Source of the DNA: Molanna angustata
Taxonomy: Eukaryota; Arthropoda; Insecta; Trichoptera; Molannidae
Direction: 5' to 3'
Assembly (NCBI GenBank): GCA_963576475.1
Contig: OY754977.1
Location: forward strand, 11,659,089-11,723,088
Length of the DNA stretch: 64,000 nucleotides
This document shows positions 20,941 to 34,276 of this stretch, one piece after another. The notes below the pieces were generated by a model. The model did no database searches and was not told the DNA's origin. It saw nothing but the letters and a program-made list of their open reading frames with translations. The stretch's first letter is position 1. Every line of letters starts with the position of its first letter. A program made the position numbers and the translations under genes.

Positions 20941-23754
20941 CATGATTTCACATTTTTAAACGATTTTTATATGAATTTCTATACTCCATTGTATTTAACA
21001 ATCTAAATTGGTGTCTGTTTAATTTTTAATTTATTATTTTTTATTTGTTTTGATATAATGACCAAAATTTATTAAATTACTGTTCAGGTATTTTATTCAG
21101 GTATACCCACATACAGGGCCTTGTGCGATTTTTGGTATGTGTAATAGATGCACGTATGTGTGTGTGTATATCGATGTATGTTTGTATGTATGAATGTACA
21201 GAGGGTAGCCAATTTAATATACTCACTACTCAGTCCTACTTAATGCTATTCTATCTTTTTAAAAGCATATATTTTTACAATATTTTAGTGTACCACTATA
21301 TTTTTAATATTCAAAAAGGGGCTTGTCAGGATTTAATAAAATAATATTGATATTTTGGCTTTTTCTTGGTCATATCCCCTTGCCATTCTACTAAAAAAGT
21401 AAAAAATAATATAATATGAGTTTCATCTGATGTATGTCCTTAAATAATAAATCAAAAGTGACTAAAATTACCACACAATATACAAATATAATGTACTTAT
21501 GTGATTGAAAACAATATTAATCCAAAAAGAAAGAAATTAAATAAATGAATTGACATAACAAAACATTTACTAAAACACTTTTTCATACAAAAATAGCATG
21601 AACTGAACTAAGATCTGTAGCTAACATCACTATGCAAGTATTGTAATGGTGGAGTCACTGAAAAATAAGAATAATGTTACTTCTTATGAAAAATAGAATA
21701 AATTTATTCCAATATTACCTCAATTACCAAAGTTAAAATATATGCAACGATTTGTGTACTTTTTGAGTGAGTACATTAAATTGGCCACACTCTGCATATG
21801 TGCATATCTATGTTACTGTAACTGTTTAATACACTCTTTGTACGAAAATTTGTTTGATAAAATAAATAAATTAATAAATTAGATGGGCAGTGGTAGAGCG
21901 GTTACAGTAGTCGGATAAAAAATTGGTACCTACTTACGTACACTGATAAAAAACTAAAGAAATACTGATTTAAATACATATATCCATCTGTATCCTAGAT
22001 TTTTTTAAACAGAATTCTGGTTCTTAAATCGTTTTGTTTCTCGTGAAGAGTTTTGTAGTGGCCACAATCCACTCATTTATTTTTTTTATGAATATTATAA
22101 AAAATGACAAGTTATGTCAAAGCAGGTAAGATAACATACTTACTTACACATATACATACTCGTATGTTATTCTGTTACCCAACTTATCTGGACATGTGTG
22201 TAAGAATGTATGGGTGTATATTTTGTAGGTATAGTAGGTACCTAATACCCTGAGGAATGTATATGTTTACCGGTAAAAGCCTACGCATGTCCGGTCTATT
22301 GAACTAATCAGATTACGAGCTTTTTTAAGGCGATTTCCTTTGCTCTGTATATCTGTGTAGAGTTATGTGTTTCCTTCCTCAATTACTTTGATTCCTACCT
22401 AATATTACCCACTATAGATAATTTATCTCCCTGCGTGGATTAGAATCGGACAGGTGTGACTCGGTGATCATTTTTTATAAAGAGACGAACGGGTATTAGT
22501 GATATTATTACTCTTCAGTACGACTTTTAGTGGTAGGTTATAATTTCACATTTTTAATCGTATTTTTTACTCTCCACTGCTATGGAATAGAAGTTACATG
22601 ATTTCACTATTTTCAACAATTCGGAAGCGTTATTTTTCATCGACACTGTTATGGACTTGTGAAAAATTTGACTATCACAATTTTTTTAAAAGGTATTTTT
22701 ACCTCGTGTGATATCATACATGAACGTGAAGTTCATTAATTTAGACCTTGATTCTTTCCATAGACATCAGTATCTTTCTTCGCTATGATTTAATCTGTTG
22801 TATTCGTTACCAAGCAAGAATAATAATTTACCTATTGTATCCATATTATATATTTCTATATAAAACTAATGAAAACTGTATACTCAACACCAGTTGATTA
22901 TGGCCTTGCAAGCCGAAACGGTTGTCGGAAGACAAATTCTTCGTGAAATATATCTATATGTGTTCGTATTTATCATAACATATCTGAAAGTTGTAGCTTT
23001 CTGAGATAAAATAAAATAAATAATATAAATAAGTTATTATGTGTAATGTACTATATCAGGAGATTAGATTTCCATACAGTAAAAAAAAAACAATTTAATA
23101 GCTTATGTCTACTGCGTTTATTCTACAGGGATCAGTAAGTAAATTTTGTTTTACGACTGCAGTCCATATCGTCTGCCTCGCATTTTAGACAAAATGTCTG
23201 TAAAAATGATATCTTTTGAAGATGTTTAGGTAGTTAGTCATGTGACTGGTTCTTGTATAATATAGATACGTAAAATGCATGTTATCATAATCTGTCATCT
23301 GTCCAAACATTGCCAAAGTCGGTCGGTCAGTCCATTGTCTGGCGCCTCTCGTCTCTTTTACAATCACTATCTCCTCTCCATTGACGTCAATCAATACTAC
23401 ATTTTACTACAACCTGATTACCCCCTTCATTCTAACATACCACGATAAATGGTCGGCGCTATATAGTACCAAACGATTTTTTTTGTTACATAATTACATA
23501 CCATTAAGCCATGTCCCTATAATTAAGGAAGGCAGAGTGACAAACATTGCAAACACACTTGACAAACATTGAACAGCTCAAACCAATCCGCTAAATATCA
23601 TGGACTAATTTCTTTAGGGAACCAACGCACACTATCTGATATGGTGTTCTAGCATTTTGTTAAGTAAATTAGCCTTGCATGTACCAATAAGGATTACAAG
23701 AACAGTCCATACCAACAGACCTCCCAGCTGCGATACAAATTATGAATTCCTTTA
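20941..23754. other. Gene-free spacer with repeat scraps
   Basis: No coding gene recognised in 2.8 kb. It contains a SINE family 2 head fragment at 21876-21915 (GATGGGCAGTGGTAGAGCGG), TGGCCACAATCCACTCA at 22055, a GGCCTTGCAAGCCGAAACGG motif at 22901, and a LINE A tail scrap at 23490-23540 on the minus strand. Confidence 0.5.
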
Positions 23755-24674
23755 TCCAACTGTCGATTTGTTCTAGAGAACTTTGTTCTCTTAACATATC
23801 GACAAAGTATCAAGCCAAGATACGCAAGATTTGTATGCAGGGTCTATATTTTTCACGGTTTTTCCAATTTTGAAGTCAAAAAACACCAACTAAGAGGCTT
23901 CGCACCATATTATGTTCTATATAGTGTCTGTGAGTCCCCCCCCCAAATACCTTTTGATCCGCTCAATTTACAGAGCTCAATATTTCAGAATATATAGATA
24001 GTTATAGGCCTACAAAATTTTATACTCAGAATTTTGAATTTTTGTTTCAGTCGGGGGTTATCAACTTTTGAATTTTTACTATATTTTTCATATATCTTAA
24101 AAACCATATAAAGTAGAACCCTGAAAATTGGTATAAATATAGACAAATACAAAATCTCTTTTCATTCCAGAGTTTCTCAAACATTTTTTATTAAGAAAAA
24201 CATTTTTTTATGTTAAATTTATGTATTTAACTGCCTATATTTCCAAAGTTTTTAAAAATATCGAAAAAACCGAAACACCCCAACTAGATAATTTAATTCG
24301 CTATAAACAATATCAACATTGTAGTATTAAATCTCAATTTTTTTTAACGATTTTTATAAAAATTGAATTTAGTTTAGACATCGCTTCATACAATTTGTAT
24401 GGCAGTGGCCTATACATTATACATTATATCTAAGAAGACTTAATAGTTTGATACTTAATCTCCAGACATACATACATACCATCATGCTGTTTTCATTTTC
24501 CATACTATCTCCATGCGACCTCCATACTATCCTATCTTGGTATACATACATATATGTTTTATATAGAAAACAAAATATCTTAAAATATTTATTAATTTGT
24601 AGTTTGGTACGTATTCTTCAATTATACATACTATCGCCATCGACAGTTGGATCTCATGTGTTACAAGCAACTAC
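23755..24674 (+). mobile_element. Helitron-like element, copy 2
   Basis: Starts TC after A (23754) with ATCCAACTGTCGAT, ends CTAC before T (24675), and has CGCCATCGACAGTTGGAT at 24635-24652. Internal blocks match copy 1 in order: TTTGATCCGCTCAATTTACA, GTTATAGGCCTACAAAA, CTGAAAATTGGTATAAA, GAGTTTCTCAAACATTTTTT, TTCATACAATTTGTATGGCA. The 3' stem is damaged (ACAAG for ACATG), suggesting an older or decaying copy. Confidence 0.6.
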
Positions 24675-24710
24675 TTTATAGAGCATGTTATAATATATAT
24701 TTTACGGGTT

Positions 24711-24992
24711 CTATGACATTGATTTGTTTGATAATATCTTTCTAAAAGTTAGGATATCAGTTACAAATTCTTTACTTCGAGCGACATCGTTTCGGCTCCT
24801 GCACCATCTAACAATGTCCCTAACGCTGCAGATCTTTCTTACATCTGTGTTGAGCATTCGATCCCTAAGGGTGAATACTCGATGTAGCGTAGGACTCTCA
24901 TCTCTGTCGTTCAGAGCAGGTTCCTTGTTCGTGCCGATATTTTCTCCAATAAATATCCAATAAAATATAAAACGGATTAGGCTCGGTGACAT
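24711..24992 (-). pseudogene. RTE-like LINE fragment
   Basis: Minus strand reads SPTLHRVFTLRDRMLNTDVR, KICSVRDIVRWCRSRN. The string LR.R..N.DIR..C.V.DI..W...R is the segment before the C-terminal WxGH motif in RTE-type proteins and is also present at 45213-45407. Confidence 0.55.
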
Positions 24993-25114
24993 TTTTTAAA
25001 CTACCTATTAACCTGACTTATACCTGAATATTTATTGACCCAAGTTCACTTACGTGTAGGTACCCAATAATAAAATATCAGAGTAAGAACATCTAGTGTA
25101 ATAAACCAAAAACG

Positions 25115-25330
25115 CCAATAAACTCATTTGTTATGTCTAGACTGGATTACTGCAGAAATGTTATTTATTGTGCCGGTTTGCCTAATATCAGCTTGATCGA
25201 TTTCAAAGACTGCATGAAGACGACGAGGATGTCATCGATGATCTGCCAACTCCACTATTAAAGATTGGATAAACTTGGCTGCATACAGAGGAGCCTGGAG
25301 GAACTTTGTACTGGGAACATCTCAAACATA
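25115..25330 (+). pseudogene. Two joined LINE fragments
   Basis: INSFVMSRLDYCRNVIYCAG, LPNISLIDF (25115-25210) matches the L2/CR1 RT segment VTSRLDYCNSLLYGLP. It runs straight into WINLAAYRGAWRNFV (about 25270-25310), the LA.DR..WR.FV terminus of a different LINE. The join near 25212 is a rearrangement or nested insertion scar. Confidence 0.5.
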
Positions 25331-25449
25331 ACTGGAAGGAGCTTTGTTGGAGATCACGACCTTCAGTCATGATATACTCTTTAGCCTGCAGTATACGCGA
25401 CTGCTTTATGTTGACTATTTTGGTCAACATTTTGTTTTCGAGCATTCAG

Positions 25450-26484
25450 TAATCATTTGGCCGTCTGCGTGATACGTTCTCCAAATAGGGAATTTTTTAA
25501 CTGCTTGCAAAATTATTTACGGAATAGTTAGCAAAATAGCAAAATTACTTGCAAAATTATAGCAGAGTCAAACATATATTGACACAAGCCGGCCAATAAA
25601 ACGGCTTCACTTTTTCAGCAAGGTATTGTATGGGAGTGAGTATTCTATAGTTTTATTATTATTCTATGATGTAAACATATAACTAAAGCGTTACCGTCAT
25701 CTGGCACTGGCTTGTGTTTTTTATTATTATTTTTTACTATCACCGAAACAATTAAAACTTGTGAAGTGACGGGTCAACAGTTGCGATAGACTTTAGCAAA
25801 TTAGGTATTTAATGGCATGTTGTAACATACACTTACTATTATGTTATCAATGTCATTTTTTTATTTTATTTTCGTATTATGAAATTTCTTGATATCGAGA
25901 GAAAAATGTGACTAGGTATCTTAAATTTTTATCAATTATGCTTAAATATCCCCTCGACAGGCGCTGTCGTGTTTGTATTATTATAATTACTACACACATT
26001 ATACGATTTAAATTACATGTTTCAGAAGATTTTGTTTTATTGGTATTTTATTTATGTACAAACGCTGGTCCTTAAATAACATATTCCACCGATCCAAGCA
26101 AATGGAAGCCTCGAATAAATATGATACAATAGTACCTGTAGTAGACCAAGAGCTAGCGATTGCCTGACTTAATTCTAGTATAAAGACTGATTTTTTAAGG
26201 ATACCACAGCAGCTGATAACAACAATAGGATAATAATATGATCCCTGAGTAGTAGTCTTTTGGATATAAAATCCTTTAAGGAGTTGAAAATTGTTGAAAA
26301 TTACTTTTAACTCGTCAGTTATAATATGAAGCGTTATAGTATAAAAAGTGGTTTTTAATATTTACTAAAGACGACTATTTTTTTTTGCAGTAATAAAAAG
26401 TTCATAGGATACAATTAAATAAAAGAACAATTCAATATTATTGCCCCATTGTGCCCTAATGTGGAAACTTGTGTATGGTTCTTC
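25450..26484. other. Unassigned spacer
   Basis: No gene or clear repeat recognised. A local triplication of GCAAAATTA/GCAAAATAG is seen at 25506-25560. Confidence 0.4.
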
Positions 26485-26630
26485 CATAGACAAATATTTT
26501 CGTTGTTTGAAACCCCCTTACAGATACCTTTAAAGTTTGATACATTGTCATGTATCTTTAAAGGTGTGTATGTCGGAGGGTTTCCACCAACGAAAGTGTC
26601 TGTAAATGGCCTTTATTCTATGACGTAAAT
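26485..26630. mobile_element. Hairpin MITE
   Basis: CCATAGAC...TTTTCGTTG..TGAAACCCCC on the left mirrors GGAGGGTTTCCACCAACGAAA...CTATG on the right. At the centre ACCTTTAAAG..GATACAT pairs with ATGTATC.TTTAAAGGT around a 4-nt loop (26534-26576). No coding capacity. Confidence 0.65.
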
Positions 26631-27035
26631 TTGGCATCGCTGTCCTTTGGTCTATTAATGCCTAGTGTGCCTACTATGAACATTTTCAAAATAAAAATAA
26701 AACAAATGAAAAAATATAACATCATTTAATGATTTGACGGATATTTTATGGTAGTTTATACTATTTATGTGGTAGTTTACATGATTCGAAATGACTCACA
26801 AAAAATATTGGTATATAGCTAATAATATAATTCAAAAATGGAAAAAATATAACTTTAATATACAGACTAATAACAGCAATGAGGAAAAAAATAACGCAGT
26901 ACAAATATTGTTCAATAACTATTTGTAAACTATAATTTCTTCAGTTTTTTTCCTTATAATTTATTCAGATTGAGATGACTCAACGTAACATCACCAGTAC
27001 TTATGTTATTCGACAGTCTACATATTATGTACATT

Positions 27036-27362
27036 ATGTAGCTTCTTCTTTTGCTTACATGGCATTCCACCCAACCATTAATGTGATTTCTTTAATCTAT
27101 ATAGCTTCTTCATCTTTTGCCTACATGGCATTCCACCCAACGATTAATGTGATTTCTTTAATCTATATAGCTTCTTCATCTTTTGCCTACATGTCATTCC
27201 ACCCAACGATTAATGTGATTTCTTTAATCTGTATACCTTCTTCATCTTTTGCCTACATGTCATTCCACCCAACGATTAATGTGATTTCTTTAATCTGTAT
27301 ACCTTCTTCATCTTTTGCCTACATGGCATTCCACCCAATCATTAATTTGATTTCTATAATCA
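27036..27362 (+). repeat. Five 66-bp tandem repeats, frame-preserving
   Basis: Units contain TCATCTTTTGCCTACATGGC, ATTCCACCCAACGATTAATG and TGATTTCTTTAATC. Because 66 is a multiple of three, one frame reads the 22-residue unit YIASSSFAYMAFHPTINVIS LI five times inside a 144-codon open frame (26975-27409). No signal peptide or known domain is seen and no splice sites support it, so it is annotated as a repeat. Confidence 0.85.
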
Positions 27363-27959
27363 ACGCTTGTCATTGTGTCATGTCAAATAGGTTCAAAATT
27401 TCAGTATAACAAATTTCCATCATTAATTTCTATTTTAAGATCAGAAAATATTTTCCTTTTAGTCTTACTTTTCGGGTGTGTTTACCGATATGAAAGTTTA
27501 AACGACTTTGTTTCGTGTATAAGGTAAGGCGCCGACATTTTAACTCCTTTCATAAAACATTTTCACAAAACTTTCGTGTATTTTTGTTTCAAAACTCGTA
27601 ACACTTTACTGCGATATATTTATACTGCGTACCATATCACTCCATTGGACAATGTATCGATTGGCTTCATTTAGCTTTTCTTTCAACTCAAAATGTTACC
27701 TATTACTAGATTAGTTGGGGTGGTGCTGCAAAAACTAATATGGAACCTATTGCTAAGGCACAAAAAGCTTTCATTACGAAAACCAAGTGATATTGATTAT
27801 GATCTGTAGAAAAATAATGAGCATTCCTACATTTTTAAAATTTATCACATCTTTTTAATAAACTTTAAGGCGTAGAATAATATTTTTTTTTTAATTAAAG
27901 ATCACAAAAATAACTGGAAAAATATGCCGTGATTTAGTAAGGAAACCTATAAACCATTT

Positions 27960-28165
27960 ATTTCGCAATGGCACTGAATGGAAAGGGTCTGCCTTTTTAT
28001 TTCTTCGCCACCACTATCTGCTCTGTCTTATGTGTCTTCTGGGGAGACATTGCAAGCTCTCATATCCTGCCTGATAGCTTCGTGGCACCAGCGCTTGGAT
28101 CTGGCTTTGGACCTTCTGCCGGGAATATTAAGGGCTTAGGCCCTGTTAGCTACTTATTCTGGACA
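27960..28165 (-). pseudogene. LINE C-terminal fragment
   Basis: Minus strand: GRRSKARSKRWCHEAIRQDM, RACNVSPEDT, a stop, then DRA..GGEEIKRQTL. This matches the end of RTE-like proteins (GRPRLRW...V..DMRA..V......DR..WR...). One stop and missing upstream domains show decay. Confidence 0.5.
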
Positions 28166-28169
28166 AAAA

Positions 28170-29689
28170 AATACATTATTACTATTAGATAAGACCCAAA
28201 AGAGAAAGGCAATCGTGGTTTCATTGGGTTCAAGAATATTAATTGATTACACGTAATAATTTTATTACACGTACGTATTTGTGCTCTCAATTCCACCACA
28301 ATAATCCTACTTTCATATACACCTTCTTCCATGCACACGAACCTTAATTTTAAAAGCTTTGCATCAACTTTCTGGACTTTTGTCACTTGTTAGGCAAAGT
28401 TGGATGCTTATCAGACACATACATATGCACATATTTACACATTAATTATTTTCTACACTCTGCCTATCCTATTGCCTTGGACTGAAAATGAACAATATTC
28501 ACCGCTCTAAATGTAAAGAAGAAAAAAGTGTGATACAAATTTCACTGTCATCTTGATACCTTACCGCACAGCTATCATAAAATATCTCAATATTCTTCTC
28601 ATGTTTTCTATATATTATTAAAACTCGCATATTTTAAGTTCAGTGAAAATTAACACAAAATCTTCTCTGTGAATAAAATGGAGTCAATACAGAACCAGTG
28701 TATAAAGACTATAGAGGAAAGGTAAGTTCTTTATCTTCTCCACCAGTAACATTGGTAGCTACTTCAATAGAAATTTCTATACTGACTTTTGTATTTTTGA
28801 CATTTAACGAATTGATTTGTACACCCTCTGTTGGGATGTACCGAAAGTAACAAAAGGTTACTAGGTCAAACCATCTTATGTTGCTTTTTGTTCAGTATTT
28901 ACCTATAAAGAGTGAATTGTGGCCTACACTAAACTTTCCTCTACATATATAGTTCGTTTATGCAATGGACACATTTTTACTTCTTGAAAGGCTGAATATC
29001 CCTGAAAGCCCATAAATTAAAATATTGAATTTTCCAGGAAGTTCATTGTTTTAAGAAAAAAATAAAAACTTGATTTTTCAAAAAAATAATATTGAGTAAT
29101 GAACGGATGTATCTGAAAAACTAATCAGTTAGTTTTGTATTCAATTCTCTCCATTTTTTTGTAATATATCGGCACAGAAAATGTAACAATTACTTGTATT
29201 TTTATGATCACTACATATTTTTGCTGTTGTTTTCTTCGTCCCAGATATGTATTACATAGTGTGATTTTGTATCCAATTTTATACATGCAATAAATACCTA
29301 AGGATACATATTTATGATCCTGGAGATATGCGGATACATTTATAAGTATTTGACGACTGTCGCCATAACTGATCATGGAATTTTAATAGGTTGGTTTCGG
29401 CTTTCCCTTATCACTAACCTTATCATTTCTTATCATTTCTTCAATTTTCTTAACTACAAGTAAGTTTTTTTATGTTGGAACAAATTTTTAAACATTTGCA
29501 TGTTTTTATATACGGGCCACTCTGTACAAAATATAAAACAGCGAGTTGTCTACCAAAATAAGGTGAAAATAAAATCTAAGCTTTGTAAGAAGCCGGTAGA
29601 CATTTTAATGTTGTATTTTTTTCCTTCCGACGCGACGTTGCGCTCACTACGTTGACTTAAATTCCATAAACATGGCTAATACTTTCATT
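28170..29689. other. Unassigned spacer
   Basis: No gene is supported. A minus-strand open frame at 28150-28386 has no recognised domain. A short ATG-led string ending in GAAAGGTAAGT (28678-28728) looks like a splice donor but has no recognisable product or partner exon. Confidence 0.4.
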
Positions 29690-30055
29690 TTTTGACAAAT
29701 ATTTCAATAGAGACTAAGCGAGAATATATATTAATAAAACTGGGAAATCTGGACTTCAGACCATCATCGGCTGGTTTTCTTGATCGCTTTAAACGCTTGC
29801 GCAACTTTCACCAATCGTTTATTGACTTCCCTTATCTATCCAAATGTTGTGAAATTCTTTATATGCTTAATGATAAATTTACCGTTTGAAATAAAGCTGG
29901 GAACACAATCGCCATCTATCGAATGACAACGAAACTTTTGTAACGCCATCTATTGAGAAATTGTTTGGTAAAGTATGAAAACCACAATCCTTATACATGA
30001 GGTGACAATGCTTTCGCATAGATGTCTCCCCTGAACCGCCTCATGATCAAACCGT
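29690..30055 (-). mobile_element. Dispersed repeat M2, diverged copy
   Basis: Reverse complement of this segment follows 54060-54475 block by block: CATTGTCACCTCA, CTCAATAGATGGCGTTACAA, GTTGCGCAAGCG, AACCAGCCGATGA, TCTCTATTGA. It is more diverged than the two copies around SRFBP1. Non-coding. Confidence 0.7.
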
Positions 30056-30624
30056 TTGTCATAAAATATGTTTTACGGGAATCACTATGATTTTTTTTAA
30101 TAAAAATGATGGACGAGTGTTGTGTTTATCTGCATTTTAAAAGGCCTATGTTTTTAAAATCAAATACAATTATGCTAATTCTACATATCGCTTGATAACT
30201 TCAAAACCTCGTATCTCAAAAGGTACCATATTGCAGAAATGATAAAAACTTCATGACTTTCTCTACACAACTTTTTTTCTGTTAAAGTTATTTTAAATGT
30301 TAAACAAATTCTTAAAGTATTTGTTTTATTTCTGTAAACCTTTATAACTTTTTTTATTTATGTATACTAGAATGCAGCTTTTTTGAGATACAAGGATGTG
30401 AAAGTTATCTAGCGATATGCATTTGTCCTTTTTACAGGCCAATCGTTTCATATTAACTAAGGACCTAGTCAACCGAAACGGGCGTCTTGTATAGAGGAAA
30501 AAAAAAACATGGGTGTAGATATAATCATGGTTTGATTTAAAAAAACATACAATATCAATGCCGTAAACAAAAGCAAGATCTATTTTGTTACATATTTCAA
30601 AAAATTATAAGGTTTACTTATTTA

Positions 30625-30800
30625 CTTCCGTTGGACGTACAACTCCGGTAGAGCTTTAGCCTCCTGAAAAATTGATTTCTAAGCCTTCCTGTCAGCAGCC
30701 GTGGACTCCCAGTCATCGCAAGCGTTCAACACATTCAGATCTCGGGTGACATTGTCCATCAATCTTCCTTGAGGTCTCTTGGCCCGCCGGATTATTTTGC
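30625..30800 (-). pseudogene. RTE-like LINE C-terminus
   Basis: Minus strand: RRAKRPQGRLMDNVTRDLNV, NACDDWESTAADRKA, stop, KSIFQEAKALPELYVQRK. This has the GRP..R..D.V..DL.......A..R..W...I.EAKAL.EL layout of the end of RTE-type proteins. Confidence 0.55.
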
Positions 30801-31142
30801 AGGATGCGTATTGTGGCACTTTCATCTCCCGATCTGACGACAACTTACCTGATAATTTTCTTAAGGAATTGTTTATCTATGTATGTAAAAAATACTGTCT
30901 TTTTTATTTCGCCGTTTTGTGTAGCCACCTCAAGAGAGTTTTCCATCTTAAACTACAATGTCATATTTTGGCAGATTATGATATTTCTTAAATCTATTAG
31001 TACTGTTGTAGGATACAAATTATAAAACGTTAAATTTGTCAAGGAAGTAAGTAATGACGCGGTGTCATATCATATTCATTAGAGGAAGTATCAAGTTATT
31101 ATGTTATCATTATATAGCCATCTGTTGATTGGTGTTGATTAC

Positions 31143-31226
31143 TTACCTTTGTAATTATATGTAGTGTCCGAACGCAGGCACTCATATGCACTACATATAA
31201 TTACCTTTGTAATTATATGTAGTGCC
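31143..31226. repeat. 24-bp direct repeat and perfect 17-bp-stem hairpin
   Basis: TTACCTTTGTAATTATATGT AGTG occurs at 31143 and again at 31201. Around the second, GCACTACATATAATTAC (31188-31204) is the exact reverse complement of 31209-31225, with a CTTT loop. It is probably the terminus of an inverted-repeat element. Confidence 0.85.
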
Positions 31227-31985
31227 AAAAAAGGCACCTTCGGTTTCGGCCACCTTCGGCCAAATTTAAGCTGATTTTTTGGTCGAAGCTGAAGTTTTCC
31301 ATCAGCCATTAAAAACAGTAAAAACTGATCTTTTTTTACGTCATTGATTAATACCATCGCGGCATATCTCACAATGTGGTGTATCCAGCGACAGGTGTGC
31401 GGGTGTGCATACACTTATAAAAGGAAGCACAACACATGCGTATATACCCACATACCACTATCGCCTCACCTTAAAAAGTCACTACATTCCGTATGGGTGT
31501 TGAACCTCATTGTTGATCTATGTGAGGTGTTATTGCAAAAACACTAAAACACTAAAAAGTTACATAAGTTAATTATACATTGTTGGAATTACGGAAAAAT
31601 TCCCTGCACAATTATACATAAAGTACAAAAGAAAAAAGTATTATTTTTTCAAGCACGAATAAAAAAATTAAAAACACTTAAAACCTAAAAATAACACCCA
31701 AATTACAGAAAAAAAATACTTACCACAAATAGGAAACTACAACAATTCACTTTAAGCGAAACATAAACAAAAGATTTGATACGATAAAAGACACAATGTA
31801 AGCTCAAAACTCGAAAGTATACAAACACATCTTGACAGCGATGAAGGTAGATCTGAAAAAGTAAGTATTTGTATAAAATATCTTACAAAAGTCATACCTT
31901 CGGCTTCGGCCGAAAGTTACGGTTATAGCCGAACATTCGGCTTCGGCTACAGCTTCAGCCGAAATCTTACCTTCGGTCGGAAACT
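31227..31985. repeat. Element bounded by TTCGGC-rich blocks
   Basis: Both ends (31240-31265 and 31895-31980) are built from CTTCGGCTTCGGCC-type hexamer repeats on both strands, with an AT-rich body between. The body includes a GGTGTGCGGGTGTGC scrap at 31394. No coding capacity recognised. Confidence 0.5.
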
Positions 31986-32454
31986 GACTATATGTATATA
32001 GTGTTTAATATGTTTGTTACTTCTTTAAGTTTCTTATCGTTTTTGTAATACATTAGATGGATACAAATATTATTAGGTGACAAGCGATTTTATTTATTTA
32101 TTTAATTCGTATATGTTTGTGACAATGCGCGCAAAGACTGGACTATTTCCATTTGGCAATCTTCCATCCAACGCAAGCAACGTTATGATTCTAATTCGTC
32201 ACAATCTTTGCAACTATTTAAGAAAAAAAAATATTGTTTTTGTATTTGTTTATCCTCCATAGGCTCCCAAGCAGAGCACTAGGAGTCGTCATTGATTATA
32301 ATTAAACAAATTATTATTAATAAACAAAGAAAAAAAACTCCATGCTAATTGAAATCTCTTTCATTTAGCATTTCGTCAGTTGTATAAAATGTTACTGTCA
32401 TTATCGTACAATATTAATAAATCTTAATATTTTTACTCCTCATTAACACAAAGT

Positions 32455-32965
32455 GGGGAGTTATGATTTCGCAATTTTTAAGGCTATTTTTTTATTGCAG
32501 ATTGTCAACTAGTATCATGCTGAGATTGTATTCTGAAAGTATCATCACAATGTGTCTGTGTGTGTGCTATGTACGGCGTGTTTAATTTACTTTATCGATT
32601 ATAGACTAAAGTACTCATCCGATTCTTTTCAAATTTTTTAAATATGTATATCTAATACTCGCTTATACCCCATTAGATTTTGAAGGATATCTGAATAGTG
32701 CATCTCATTTTTTAGGTGTCAAATATTTTAAAGTAAACCTCAAGCTCAGGAAACATAAAATTTGAAATTTTTATTTTCAAATTGGTAAAAAGGCACATCA
32801 CTTTCATAAAATGGCATTGAAGAGTTATCAAGTTTTCATAATAAAATATATTTTGACAAACTCATTTGATGAAAATACTGAATATTTTCTATACAAAATT
32901 TGAATACTTTATAGAATGACTTGTTAGTGAGGAGTTTAGCGTTGGCCACAACCCACTCGTTTTAC
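32455..32965 (+). repeat. Dispersed ~0.5 kb repeat, second copy
   Basis: Follows 9715-10235 from GGGGAGTTATGATTTCGCAA to GTTAGTGAGGAGTTTAGC and continues into GTTGGCCACAACCCACTCG. This copy is the better guide to the element's right end. Confidence 0.65.
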
Positions 32966-33179
32966 TCTGCACCTTGACGATAGCCTTCAACAGAACGACC
33001 CCGGTCGGTGCGTATAATGAAATATACCCATGTGTTTTTACTTCTTCTGTTATTTATCAAATAATTTTTGAACAATATTATTTTTGGGTCCTCCAATTAT
33101 GTATATTTTTCATTTCTCAATGTTATAATGAGTCTGTTAATTTCTATGTATACAAATAAGGTACCTACTATTATACAAA

Positions 33180-33268
33180 TTAATCAAGTTTACCTAAGGC
33201 TTCATGATGCCATGAGTCTGTTTGAGGAAATTGTCTTATAGCAATATAAATAAATAAATAAATAAATA
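33180..33268 (+). mobile_element. LINE 3' tail fragment ending in AAAT repeats
   Basis: A short unique block ending TTGTCTTATAGCAATAT runs into six AAAT units (33246-33268), as in the tails at 13690 and 57092. No ORF remains upstream. Confidence 0.5.
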
Positions 33269-33819
33269 TTATTCATGTGTATCCATCCCAGATGTCGTCA
33301 GTTACCATTCCTACAAGAACAGCTAATTCTACGACAGTGTCCCGCTATCATTATAAACGGAAGAAATAACACGACAACTTCCGCGCAATGAGACCTTTCT
33401 TTGGAAGGAAGTGTAGAAATCTACTTAATAGATATGTGTTTTGACCGGAAAAATGTTTTTTTTACGTTTCGGGTTATTAACAGTTTAATACTTTGACATA
33501 GTATCGAATCATTTTTATGTTTCTCTATTTTATTGTATTTATTGAAATTAAAACGTTATTTTTTATTTCAAAATTTAGTGATGATGATAAGAACCACATC
33601 CTTACTCGATGGTAAGAACCTACTTTATTTTGGGGCCCTATTCCTACCAGAAACCACTAGGAATTCTAATTATTTCGTAATAAGTAGAATTCCAAAGGCT
33701 CAAACTAACACAGACAAAAAAAATATAAATATTAAATCCGAACCATATATTTATATAATTTTCTAAACCATAATTTATTCTTCTTCTTCGTGTCTTATCA
33801 GGTATCCGACATTGGCGAA

Positions 33820-34276
33820 TAAATAAATAATTAAATTATCAATTAATAATTTAATTAATTGATTAATAATTTAATCAATTAATTGATATTTGAATTAATT
33901 ATGTATTATTTAATTAATAATTAAATTAATGAATTAATAATTTTATTAATTAATAAATAAATAATTTTAATTTAATTTATATTTAATTTTGTTGTGTAAT
34001 TAATTCATAATTTAATCAATCAATTAATTCATTAATAATGTAATTAATTAATAATTTAAATAATTCATTTTCAAAATTATTAAATTAATAATTTTATTAA
34101 TTAATACCTTAAATAATGACGTAATACTTTAAATAATTACGTAATACTTTAAATAATTACTTAATACTATAATACTTTACTTAATACTTTTAATAAATTA
34201 CGTTATTGATCATTTAAATAATTAATTGATTAATTATTTATTACATTATTAAATAACTAATTAAATAAATTATTTC
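33820..34276. repeat. ATTAATT low-complexity tract
   Basis: About 450 bp of TTAATTAAT-type sequence almost free of G and C, with three near-repeats of AATACTTTAAATAATTACGT around 34115-34170. It abuts the large inverted repeat. Confidence 0.9.

Noticed and set aside
28678..28722. First exon of a gene (ATG..GAAAG/GTAAGT)
   Set aside because: A good donor is present but the 15-residue peptide is unrecognisable and no following exon was found.
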